This document shows, piece by piece, positions 44,180-52,139 of a stretch of DNA of 64,000 nt. Under the pieces are notes generated by a model. The model saw only the letters and a program-made list of their open reading frames with translations, was not told where the DNA came from and ran no database searches. Position numbers and translations under genes: made by a program. Source of the stretch: Paenirhodobacter hankyongi (GTDB lineage: Bacteria; Pseudomonadota; Alphaproteobacteria; Rhodobacterales; Rhodobacteraceae); contig NZ_RCHI01000005.1 in the NCBI RefSeq assembly GCF_003664585.1, positions 124,001 to 188,000 of the forward strand, in the 5' to 3' direction. Positions within the stretch are counted from its first letter, which is position 1; the number at the start of each line of letters is the position of its first letter.

Positions 44180-45522
44180 TCCGTCTGGCCGATCTCGACG
44201 ATTGCTTCGAGGGGGTGATCCCCTCGGTCGTGGCGACCTGTGGCGCCGACGGCCTGCCGAACATCTCCTACCTGTCGCATGTGAACCGGGTCGACGACGA
44301 CCACATCGCGCTGTCGAACCAGTTCTTCGGCAAGACCGCCGCGAACCTGCGCCGCAACCCCTGCGCGACGATCCTGCTGGTCGATGGCCGCACCGGTGCG
44401 CAGGTGCGGGTCGAGGCGATCTTCGTGCGCTCGGAAACCGAGGGGGCGCTGTTCGATCGGGTCGCGGCGCAGCTTGCCGCAAGTTCGGCGCAGGTCGGGA
44501 TGGAGGCGACGATGCAGCTGCGGGCGGTCGACGTCTTCCGCGTGCTGTCGCTGCAGGCAACGCCGACGCAGGCGCCGGTGCCGCCCGCCGATCCCGATGC
44601 CCGGCCCGATCTGCCGGCGCTCGCCGATGCGGTGGCGGCGATCGACAGTGCGCCCGATCTGGGCGGCGCCTGCGAGGCCTCGCTCGATGCTGCGATGGCG
44701 CTGCTTGGCGCCGACGCCGCGATGATCCTGATGCGCGACCATCCGCGCGACGTGCTGATGACGGTGCTGAGCCGCGGCTACGAGACCGGCGGCGCGGGGG
44801 CCGAGGTCCCCTTCGGCATCGGTGCCATCGGCATCGCGGCGGCGACGCGGCAGGTGATCCGGGTCGGCGATCTGGGCCGGGTGCGGCGCCTGAATGCGGC
44901 GATCGAGGCGAGCAGCGAACAGGAGGCGCGCAGCCGCCGCATCCGCCTGCCCGGCCTTGGCGGGGCGCTGAGCCACATGGCGGTGCCGCTGTGCAGCGGC
45001 GGCGCGCTGGCGGGGGTGCTCTTCGTCGAGGCGCGCCGGCGTCTGGCCTTCGGCCGCGCGCAGGAGGCGGCGGCGATGATCCTCGCCCGCCTGCTCGCCG
45101 CGGCGATGCGGGCCTCGGAGCAGAGCCCGGCCCCGGCGGCCGAACCGCCCCTGCCCGCGACGGTGACGGGCGATGGCGGCCGCATCCTCCGCGTGCGCCA
45201 TTACGGCTATGACGACAGCATCTTCATCGACGATGCCTATATCATCAAGGGCGTCGCCGGCCGGATCCTCGCTTTCCTGATCGGCAGCCATCTGGCCGAG
45301 GGCCGCGATGTCTTCAGCAACCGCGAGATCCGGCTGGCGGCGTCGCTGCGGCTGCCGGGCTATCGCGACAATCTGGAAACCCGGCTGATCCTGCTGCGCC
45401 GGCGGCTCGAGGAGAAATCCGCCCCGATCCGGCTGGTCTCGGCAGGGCGCGGGCAGATCCGGCTGGTGCTCGACGGGCGCCCCGAGCTGGTCGAGGAGAC
45501 GCCCGGCGAGGGGCCGGCATGA
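44176..45522 (+). CDS. Putative one-component regulator: PNPOx-like barrel + GAF + winged helix
   Basis: 448 residues in three parts. Residues 1-130 form a PNPOx-like flavin barrel (SVVATCGADGLPNISYLSHV, RRNPCATILLVD). Residues 150-330 resemble a GAF domain (AMALLGADAAMILMRDH, FGIGAIGIAAATRQVIRV, GGALAGVLFVEARRRL). Residues 336-448 look like an OmpR-type winged helix: IKGVAGRILAFLIGSHLAEG, FSNREIRL, DNLETRLILLRRRLEE as recognition-helix region, and IRLVSAGRGQIRLVL as the wing. No receiver or kinase domain is present, so I infer direct ligand sensing. Three 11-bp direct-repeat sites nearby suit such a DNA-binding domain. Confidence 0.7.
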   Translation: MIRLADLDDCFEGVIPSVVATCGADGLPNISYLSHVNRVDDDHIALSNQFFGKTAANLRRNPCATILLVDGRTGAQVRVEAIFVRSETEGALFDRVAAQLAASSAQVGMEATMQLRAVDVFRVLSLQATPTQAPVPPADPDARPDLPALADAVAAIDSAPDLGGACEASLDAAMALLGADAAMILMRDHPRDVLMTVLSRGYETGGAGAEVPFGIGAIGIAAATRQVIRVGDLGRVRRLNAAIEASSEQEARSRRIRLPGLGGALSHMAVPLCSGGALAGVLFVEARRRLAFGRAQEAAAMILARLLAAAMRASEQSPAPAAEPPLPATVTGDGGRILRVRHYGYDDSIFIDDAYIIKGVAGRILAFLIGSHLAEGRDVFSNREIRLAASLRLPGYRDNLETRLILLRRRLEEKSAPIRLVSAGRGQIRLVLDGRPELVEETPGEGPA

Positions 45523-45556
45523 GCCGGGCCGCCCTGCGGCAGCCCGGCCGTCGCGC

Positions 45557-46054
45557 TCAGGGCGCGGGCATCGTCACCCGGTAGAAGGGCGCGGGCGCCG
45601 GCGCGCCCGCGGCCACCGGCTCGGGCACCGGGTTCGCGACCGGCGGCTGTGCGCGCAGCCAGGCGACCAGCGCGGCAAGGTCATCGGCGTTCAGCGCCGC
45701 ATAGCTTGCCCAGGGCATGACCGGGGCCAGCACCCGCCCGTCGGGCAGCACGCCGGTGGTGATCGCGGTGGCGATCTCGGCTTCACTCCAGTCTCCGAGC
45801 CCGGTCTTGTCGGGCGTCAGGTTCGGCGGCCAGAAGGTGCCGAGCCCGGGAAGTTCGAAGCCGACGGTGCCGCCCGCCAGCCCCTTCTCGACGAGCGGCA
45901 TGCCGTCGGGGGCGCGCGGCATGTGGCAGCCTGCGCAATCCATGATGCGCGCGAGATAGGCGCCGCGCGCGACGAGATCGGTGTCGTCCGCATGAAGCGC
46001 CGCCGGGGCGGTCGCGAGCGAAAGCGTTGCAACGACGAGGAACCGAAGGGTCAT
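45557..46054 (-). CDS. c-type cytochrome, periplasmic monoheme
   Basis: 165 residues. The signal peptide MTLRFLVVATLSLATAPAALHA is followed by GAYLARIMDCAGCHMPR with the heme motif CAGCH at about residue 40. A methionine in PVMPWASYAALNADDLAALVAWLR is the likely sixth ligand. The pattern matches cytochrome domains of alcohol/aldehyde dehydrogenase or related oxidases. A proline/alanine-rich tail ends the protein. No dehydrogenase subunit is adjacent. It diverges from osmC across 291 bp that contains TGCTAAA site 3. Confidence 0.87.
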   Translation of the reverse strand: MTLRFLVVATLSLATAPAALHADDTDLVARGAYLARIMDCAGCHMPRAPDGMPLVEKGLAGGTVGFELPGLGTFWPPNLTPDKTGLGDWSEAEIATAITTGVLPDGRVLAPVMPWASYAALNADDLAALVAWLRAQPPVANPVPEPVAAGAPAPAPFYRVTMPAP

Positions 46055-46143
46055 CTGTATCTCCTTGGAAGGCCGGGCCGGCCCCGTCTGCGGTGCAGCG
46101 GGTGCCGGCCTGGCAAGGTGGATAGTGAGGGGTGGCCAGGGAT

Positions 46144-46200
46144 GTCCTGAGGGCAGGACCCTAGGCCGGTCAGCGTCGATCCGTATGTTAAGAGAATACG
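46144..46200. promoter_or_regulatory. Small inverted repeats upstream of cytochrome c
   Basis: GTCCTG-AGGG-CAGGAC (46144-46159) and CGTAT-N9-ATACG (46182-46200) lie within the divergent cytochrome c / osmC spacer. Either may be a regulator site or transcript hairpin; neither matches an operator I recognise. Confidence 0.35.
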
Positions 46201-46217
46201 AAAGGCGCCGCGGTGCT

Positions 46218-46235
46218 TGCTAAAAGAGTGCTAAA
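46218..46235 (+). promoter_or_regulatory. TGCTAAA direct-repeat site 3
   Basis: TGCTAAA-AGAG-TGCTAAA, a perfect repeat in the 7+4+7 layout, 110 bp upstream of osmC and 163 bp upstream of the cytochrome c start. It is bracketed by GGCGCCGC (46204-46211) and its inverse GCGGCGCC (46243-46250). Confidence 0.65.
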
Positions 46236-46345
46236 CGCCGCAGCGGCGCCCTGCCCTTCGCGCTTGACCGCACCGGCCCGATCCGCTTCGACTGGTCGCA
46301 GGCCGGGGCGGGGAAGCCCCGACGCTTGCAGGACTGGATCAGCCG

Positions 46346-46750
46346 ATGATGGAATACCACGTTTCCGCCCGCCGCATCGATGCGCATGGCAGCCTTGCCC
46401 GGGCGAAGGAGGCCGAGGTGGTGCTCGACACCGACCTGGCCGGGCGGCGCGATGCGATGAACCCGGTCGAGCTGCTGCTCTCCGCCCTCGCCGCCTGCAT
46501 GCTGAAGGGGGTCGAGCGGGTCACGCCGCTGCTGCAGTTCCACATCGACGGCGTCGAGATCGCGCTGGAAGGGGTGCGGCAGGACGCCCCGCCGCGGCTG
46601 GTCGCGATCCGCTACGAGATCGTGGTCGACAGCCCGGAAAGCGACCAGAGGCTCGACCTGCTTCACCGCAATATCCTGAAATACGGAACGATTTCGAATA
46701 CGCTTTCGGCGGCGCTGCCGCTGGAGGGCGGATTGCGCCGCAAGGCCTAG
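46346..46750 (+). CDS. OsmC family protein with a single cysteine
   Basis: 134-residue member of the OsmC/Ohr fold, thiol-dependent peroxide reductases in the studied cases. AMNPVELLLSALAACMLKGVERV contains the first conserved cysteine. The second cysteine, usually in a C-x-V/I-S-x-x-L motif, is missing: the region reads KYGTISNTLSAAL with a glycine-threonine there. Peroxidase activity by the normal two-cysteine cycle is thus doubtful. The start may be 46346 or 46349 (tandem ATG). Confidence 0.83.
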   Translation: MMEYHVSARRIDAHGSLARAKEAEVVLDTDLAGRRDAMNPVELLLSALAACMLKGVERVTPLLQFHIDGVEIALEGVRQDAPPRLVAIRYEIVVDSPESDQRLDLLHRNILKYGTISNTLSAALPLEGGLRRKA

Positions 46751-47117
46751 GCCGGACCGCCCGCGCCGGCAGGGCCGGGATCGCGCGGCGCGCACTACCT
46801 TGCGGAGAGTCCGGCGGCCGCGCCGGGCGGTGCCGTGTTCCGCGCCGGTGGCGCGCAAGGACCGGAGCGGAAGGCCGGTGGGACGCCTGGGCTCCCGCCG
46901 CCGCACCATCCCCGCCGGACGCCCCCGCCGCCATTGCCGGTCTTTCCGCCTTGTTTTCAAAACCTTCGCACTGTAGCGTCGGGAAGCTGACCCAACGACA
47001 TCACGATCAGGTTGTTCCGCGCGACTTGGGTGGCCGCCGATCTCACTCCGAAGAAACCTCGACATGCTCTCGCCCCAGCACTGCCCGCCGCGCAACTCAA
47101 GGTTGTCACGCTAGACC
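46751..47117. other. 367-bp intergenic region
   Basis: No convincing gene on either strand; open frames here have no ribosome site and no recognisable product. The first half is very GC-rich, the second half less so and probably holds the kinase promoter. I found no tRNA, repeat or TGCTAAA-type site in it. Confidence 0.5.
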
Positions 47118-48941
47118 ATGCCCTGCCTGACCAATCTGGAATTCTCCCTGGCCCCCGCCACCGCTGCCGCATTGTGGGCGGTCTGCGCACTGATCTTGGC
47201 TTCGGTCATGCGGAACAACCGCTTCGCCGGGCAGCCGGCCTTCGTGCTGACCTTCCTCGCGATGCTGTGGTGGCTGTTCACGGTCACCATGGATCTCGCC
47301 TCACCGGGGGAAAGCTGCAAGGTCGGCTGGTCGCTTGCCGCCTGGCCCGGGATCACGCTGCTGCCGATCGCCTGGACCTTCTTCGTCTTCGATTACACGA
47401 TGAACGCGAGCCGGCGCCGCCGGCCGATCCGCCTTCTGCTCTATATCGGGCTGCCGAGCCTCGTCAGCCTGATCGCCCTGACCAACAGCCAGACCCATCT
47501 GCTCTATGGCACCGGCACCCGGCTGGTGACGGAGGACGGGCGCAGCTTCGTCTATTTCGATCACGGCCCGCTCTTCTTCACCGTCGCCGCCGGGCTCTAC
47601 ATCTTCGTCTGCAGCGCGCTCGGCGTGCTCGTCTATGCGCTCATCATGGCGAAGCGGATCATCCGCCCCTTCCTGAGCGTGCTGATCGTGGTCACCTCCG
47701 CCCCGCTTGCCGGCAATCTCGCCTATGTGCTGGGAGAGGTCACCGTCTTCGGATTCGACCCGACCCCGTTCCTGTTCGCGGTCTCGCTCATCGCCCTCAG
47801 CTGGCTGCTGCTGAACAACACGATGATGGACACCGCGGCGCAGGGGCGCAACCTGCTGTTCTACGTGATCCAGGACCCGGTCATCATCATCGACGCCGCC
47901 GGCCGCTTTGCCAGCGCCAATCCCGCCGCGCGGGCGCTCTTCAACAAGAAGATGCTGAAGCACGGCGAGAGCATCGAGCGGCTGGAGCGGATCGGGCCGT
48001 TCCTGCAGTCCTTCATCGAGACGGGTGTGTTCGACAGCACCGACCCGATCCGCCTCCGCGGCCGGATCTTCGAGCCGCGCATCCGCCCGATCGACAGCCC
48101 GATCCAGACCAAGACCTCGCTGCTGGGCTGGTCGGTCTCGCTGGTCGACATCACCGAACGCGAGCACGCAGCCGAGGCGCTGCGCGAGGCGCTGGCCCAT
48201 GCCAAGGCCGCCAACCATGCGAAATCGCAGTTCCTCGCGATGATCAGCCACGAGCTGCGCACGCCGCTGACCTCGATCAAGGGCGGGCTCGATCTGGCGC
48301 TGCACGGCGCCACGGGCGAGCTCAACGAGCCGCTGCGCAACCTGCTGACCATCGCGCAGCGCAACAGCCTGCGGCTGATGAAGCTGGTCGACGACGTGCT
48401 CGACCTGCAAAAGCTCGATCTCAGCACGATCACGCTCGAGCTGCGCGACCTGGACGCCGATGCCTTCCTGCATGACGTGATCGAGGAATACGAGGCCTAT
48501 GCGACCGAGGCGGACGTGCGGCTGGTCATGGTCTCGGAGCCGGTGAACCGGCAGGTGCGGGTCGATCCCGACCGGCTGAAGCAGGTGGTCGGCAACGTGA
48601 TCTCGAATGCCGTCAAGTTCTCGCCCGAGGGCGGGCGGGTCGAGTGCTCGACCCGGCGGGGCGAAACGATGCTGCGGGTCTCGATCCGAGACAGCGGCAT
48701 CGGCATTCCCGAGAACAAGGAAGACCAGGTCTTCGGGCGCTTCCATCAGGTCGAGAGCAGTGCCGCCAAGGCCTCGGGCGGCTCGGGGCTGGGCATGCAC
48801 ATCGCCAAGATCCTGATCGAGCGGATGGGCGGCGCGATCTGCTATGAAAGCCGCCTTGGCCACGGTACCACCTTCCACATCGATATCCCGTTCGCGCCGC
48901 AGGCGGCGCCCGAGGTCGCTGCGGTGCCGGCCGGCGCGTGA
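47118..48941 (+). CDS. Sensor histidine kinase with 7TM N-terminal module
   Basis: 607 residues. About seven transmembrane helices fill residues 1-235, resembling the 7TM histidine-kinase sensor module. A PAS domain follows (NLLFYVIQDPVIIIDAAGRFASANPAA). The phosphoacceptor box is SQFLAMISHELRTPLTSIKGG; ATPase boxes are NVISNAVKFSPEGG, DSGIGIPENKEDQVFGRFHQVE and GGSGLGMHIAKIL. No receiver is fused and no response-regulator gene is adjacent, so it is an orphan. The ribosome site is weak (AAGG about 15 bases away), so the start is moderately uncertain. Confidence 0.87.
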   Translation: MPCLTNLEFSLAPATAAALWAVCALILASVMRNNRFAGQPAFVLTFLAMLWWLFTVTMDLASPGESCKVGWSLAAWPGITLLPIAWTFFVFDYTMNASRRRRPIRLLLYIGLPSLVSLIALTNSQTHLLYGTGTRLVTEDGRSFVYFDHGPLFFTVAAGLYIFVCSALGVLVYALIMAKRIIRPFLSVLIVVTSAPLAGNLAYVLGEVTVFGFDPTPFLFAVSLIALSWLLLNNTMMDTAAQGRNLLFYVIQDPVIIIDAAGRFASANPAARALFNKKMLKHGESIERLERIGPFLQSFIETGVFDSTDPIRLRGRIFEPRIRPIDSPIQTKTSLLGWSVSLVDITEREHAAEALREALAHAKAANHAKSQFLAMISHELRTPLTSIKGGLDLALHGATGELNEPLRNLLTIAQRNSLRLMKLVDDVLDLQKLDLSTITLELRDLDADAFLHDVIEEYEAYATEADVRLVMVSEPVNRQVRVDPDRLKQVVGNVISNAVKFSPEGGRVECSTRRGETMLRVSIRDSGIGIPENKEDQVFGRFHQVESSAAKASGGSGLGMHIAKILIERMGGAICYESRLGHGTTFHIDIPFAPQAAPEVAAVPAGA

Positions 48942-49054
48942 CCGCTGCCCCGCCGGGAGGGCCCTCTGCTGCGTCAAGGCCCCCGCGTGCCGCCCGGATG
49001 ATTGCTCCGGCCGGCGCGGCCCGGTAGTCTTGGGGACCGGTATTGGAGTTGCGC

Positions 49055-51820
49055 ATGGACGGTTTCGAGTTTCTTCTCGTCATTTTCGGGATCGCCTATG
49101 GCGCGATGGTCGTGATCGGCCTGCCGGTGCTGCTGTTTCTCGTGCCCGCGTTGCGCGGCCGGGTGCGGCGGCTCGAGGAAGAGCTCGCCGCGCTGAAGGC
49201 CGGGGCGCCGGCCCCGCAGCCGGACATGGCGGTCACGGCCGGGATGGCCGCCCCGCAGCCCCCCGCCATGCCCGCGCCCGTCACGCCCGAGCCGGCCCCC
49301 TCCGACGAGGTCGCGCCGGAGGCGCCCCCGCGTGCCCTGCCGCCGCCGCTGCCCGTCCTGCCGGACGCCGCACCGACGCCGCACCCGATGCCCGAGCGCG
49401 AGCCGGGCGCGCTTGCTCCGCTCGCCGCCTGGCTGCGCACGAACTGGACGCTGGCCATCGCCGCGCTCTCGCTGATCCTCGGCGGGCTCTTCATGGTGCA
49501 ATATGGCGTCGAGAAGGGGCTGCTGACGCCGCCTCTGCGCGTCCTTGGCGGGCTGGTCCTCGGACTTGCCCTGATCGCGGGCGGCGAGGCGATCCGGCGC
49601 CGCAGCGGCGATGTCGCGACGCCGGCAACCCGCGCCCTGCCCTCGACGCTGTCAGGCGCGGGCGCGGTGGTGATGTTCATCGCGATGGCCGCGGCGCATG
49701 CGCTTTACGGGCTGATCGGCCCCGGCGTGGCCCTTGCGGGGCTGGCGCTGATCTCGGGGGCGACGGTGCTGATGGGCTGGTTCTACGGGCCGGTGCTGTC
49801 GGCAATCGGGCTGATCGGAGCGGGGGCCGCGCCCTTCCTGCTGGGCGGCAGTTCCGACAGCGCGCGGCTCTTCTATGGCTATTTCCCGCTGGTGGGCCTG
49901 GCCGGACTGGCGATCGACAGCTTCCGCCGCTGGGGCTGGGTCTCGGCGCTCGCGCTTGGCGTCGCGAGTTTCGGTCTCGTGCTGCTCTGGGGCTCGGTCC
50001 CCTTCGCGCCGGGCCTTGCCGGGGCGGCGCTGGTGCTGGGCTTTGCCGCGCTGACCTTCCCCGAGCGTCACCTGACCCCGCGCCACGCCGGCGCACCGGT
50101 CACCGCTCTCTTGCGCGGCCCGCGGCCCGCGGTGCCGACGCTGATCGCCGCTGCCGGCGCGGCGATCGCCACCCTTGCCGGGCTGATGATCGTCGCGGGC
50201 GCCGGAACGCCGGCCGAGTCCGCCCTCGGTTTCGCGCTTCTCGTCGGGCTGTTCGCGGCGGCCAGCCTGTGGCTCCACCGCGCCCCGGCGCTTGATGCGC
50301 TGGCCGTGCTTCCGGCGCTGGCCTTCCTGCTTGCCCTGATGATCGAGCCGATGCACGGCGGCCCGCTGCTCGGCGGGCTCTTCGCCGCGCTGAATGCCGC
50401 GCCTGGCGAAGAGATCCCGCACCCGCCGACGCTCTGGGCGCTGGCGCTTGCCGGCGCGGCGCTTTCGGCCCTTGCCTTCGCGCGGCTGCGCCATGCCCTG
50501 GCAAGCGGCGAGGCCGATCCGAGGCTCTGGGCTTTCGGGGCGGCGAAACTCGGCACCGCGACGATCTTCGCGCTCGAGTTCTTCTGGGCGCCGGGGCTTT
50601 TCCTCGGCCCGGGCCCGTGGTCGCTCGTGGTGATCGCGATGGCGGCGCTGATGGTGCTGTTCGCCGAGCGCCGCGCCCGGATGGGCGGCGAGGCCCTGCC
50701 CCGCGACCTTGGCCTTTTCGCCGCGGCCGCGGTGCTGCTGATCGCGCTCGCCTTCTTCATCCTGCTCACCAAGGCGGCGCTGACGCTGGGGCTGGCGCTG
50801 CTGGTCGTGCTGGCGACGCTGACCGACCGCCGCTTCCGGCTGCCGCTGATGGGCTGGATCGCGCAGCTTGGCGTTGCCGTCATCGGCTATCGGCTGCTGG
50901 CCGATCCGGGCTTCGCCTGGAGCCTTTACGGTGCCAGCTGGCCTGCCTTCGCGCTCAGCCACCTCGGCCCGGTCGCCGCTTTCGAGGCGGCGCGCCGGCT
51001 CGCCCGTCCCGAGCGGGCGGGCCTGCGCGCGGTGGCGGAATCGGCGCTGATGACCACGGTTGCGCTGTTCGCCATGCTGACCATCGAGCGGCTGATCCCC
51101 GACCGCGACACCCATACGCATTGGTTCGAAGGGCTGTCCGCCGCGATCTGGTGCGGCGCCGCCTTTGGGCAGATCTGGCGGCTGCCGAGCAGTGGCCGCG
51201 CGATCCGCCGGCTGCGCGGCGTCATTGCCGCGCTGAGCGGGCTTGCCGCACTGGCCGCGCTTGTCGCGCTGGCGCGCGATCTTGTCGACATGCTGGACTG
51301 GGGCGGCGATCCGGTGCTTGGCCCGCCGCTGCTCGACAGCCTTGCGCTCGCCTTCTGGCCGCTCGCCGCGACGCTGGCGGTGGCGGCGGTCTTCCTCGGC
51401 GCGCCGGGGCGGCCCGGCGCCCGCCTCTTGCGCCCGGGCCTTGCCGGCGGTGCGGGGCTTGCCACGCTGATCTGGGGCTGGCTCGAGATCCGGCGGCTGT
51501 GGCGCGGGGCGGACCTGTCGTTGCCGGGCCCGTCGGATGGCGAGCTTTACAGCTACACGGTCGCGCTGCTCGCAGCTTCGCTCGCGCTGCTGGTTGCCGC
51601 CGTGCCGCGCCGCTCGCTCACGCTGCGCCGGATCGCGATGGCGGGGGTGGCACTGACCATCGCCAAGGTGTTCCTGATCGACATGGCGGGGCTGTCGGGG
51701 CTGACCCGCGTCGCCTCCTTTGTCGGGCTGGGCCTGGCGCTCACCGGGCTGGCCTGGCTGAACCGGCAGATCGACGCGCATTGGCGTGCGACCGGTCCGG
51801 AGCCGCCGCCCGCCCGCTGA
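49055..51820 (+). CDS. DUF2339 large multispanning membrane protein
   Basis: 921 residues. One N-terminal helix (FLLVIFGIAYGAMVVIGLPVLLFLV) is followed by a short coiled coil (RVRRLEEELAALKAG) and a proline/alanine-rich linker to about residue 120. WLRTNWTLAIAALSLILGGLFMVQYGVEKG opens a block of more than 20 hydrophobic helices, the hallmark of DUF2339. The function of the family is unknown. ATG at 49055 with GGAG upstream is favoured over TTG at 49043. It stands alone, 113 bp after the kinase gene. Confidence 0.88.
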   Translation: MDGFEFLLVIFGIAYGAMVVIGLPVLLFLVPALRGRVRRLEEELAALKAGAPAPQPDMAVTAGMAAPQPPAMPAPVTPEPAPSDEVAPEAPPRALPPPLPVLPDAAPTPHPMPEREPGALAPLAAWLRTNWTLAIAALSLILGGLFMVQYGVEKGLLTPPLRVLGGLVLGLALIAGGEAIRRRSGDVATPATRALPSTLSGAGAVVMFIAMAAAHALYGLIGPGVALAGLALISGATVLMGWFYGPVLSAIGLIGAGAAPFLLGGSSDSARLFYGYFPLVGLAGLAIDSFRRWGWVSALALGVASFGLVLLWGSVPFAPGLAGAALVLGFAALTFPERHLTPRHAGAPVTALLRGPRPAVPTLIAAAGAAIATLAGLMIVAGAGTPAESALGFALLVGLFAAASLWLHRAPALDALAVLPALAFLLALMIEPMHGGPLLGGLFAALNAAPGEEIPHPPTLWALALAGAALSALAFARLRHALASGEADPRLWAFGAAKLGTATIFALEFFWAPGLFLGPGPWSLVVIAMAALMVLFAERRARMGGEALPRDLGLFAAAAVLLIALAFFILLTKAALTLGLALLVVLATLTDRRFRLPLMGWIAQLGVAVIGYRLLADPGFAWSLYGASWPAFALSHLGPVAAFEAARRLARPERAGLRAVAESALMTTVALFAMLTIERLIPDRDTHTHWFEGLSAAIWCGAAFGQIWRLPSSGRAIRRLRGVIAALSGLAALAALVALARDLVDMLDWGGDPVLGPPLLDSLALAFWPLAATLAVAAVFLGAPGRPGARLLRPGLAGGAGLATLIWGWLEIRRLWRGADLSLPGPSDGELYSYTVALLAASLALLVAAVPRRSLTLRRIAMAGVALTIAKVFLIDMAGLSGLTRVASFVGLGLALTGLAWLNRQIDAHWRATGPEPPPAR

Positions 51821-51942
51821 GTCGCCGGTGGCGTCCGGTCGAGACGCCCCGGCCCCCTGATCCGGCACGTCCCGCGCGGCACAGAAAGACCAATGTGAAA
51901 AGACCGATGCGAACCGGCGCCGCCGGTCACGACAAGGTTTTC

Positions 51943-51974
51943 GATGATCTGGGAGACTTTGACGATCTGGGAGA
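51943..51974. repeat. Short tandem repeat beside the tRNA gene
   Basis: GA(T/C)GATCTGGGAGA occurs twice with an 18-bp period (51943-51956, 51961-51974). The second copy overlaps a small palindrome GATCTGGGAGATC. On the minus strand this is the 3' trailer of the tRNA-Arg transcript. Confidence 0.5.
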
Positions 51975-51978
51975 TCAG

Positions 51979-52055
<77 letters not shown>

Positions 52056-52139
52056 CGCGCCCGTGCTGGATAGCCGATTGCCGCGGGGCCTGCAACGGGC
52101 AATCGCGCGGCGCGGACAAGTTCCGCGCCGCGCCGAAGC

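Noticed and set aside
47012-48475. Plus-strand open frame starting ahead of the 7TM kinase gene
   Set aside because: It runs out of frame through the kinase; the translation loses hydrophobic and catalytic patterns that the kinase frame shows.
49652-51868. Long minus-strand open frame opposite the DUF2339 gene
   Set aside because: Translation is Arg/Gln/Gly-rich without any domain pattern, while the plus strand encodes a clear membrane protein.
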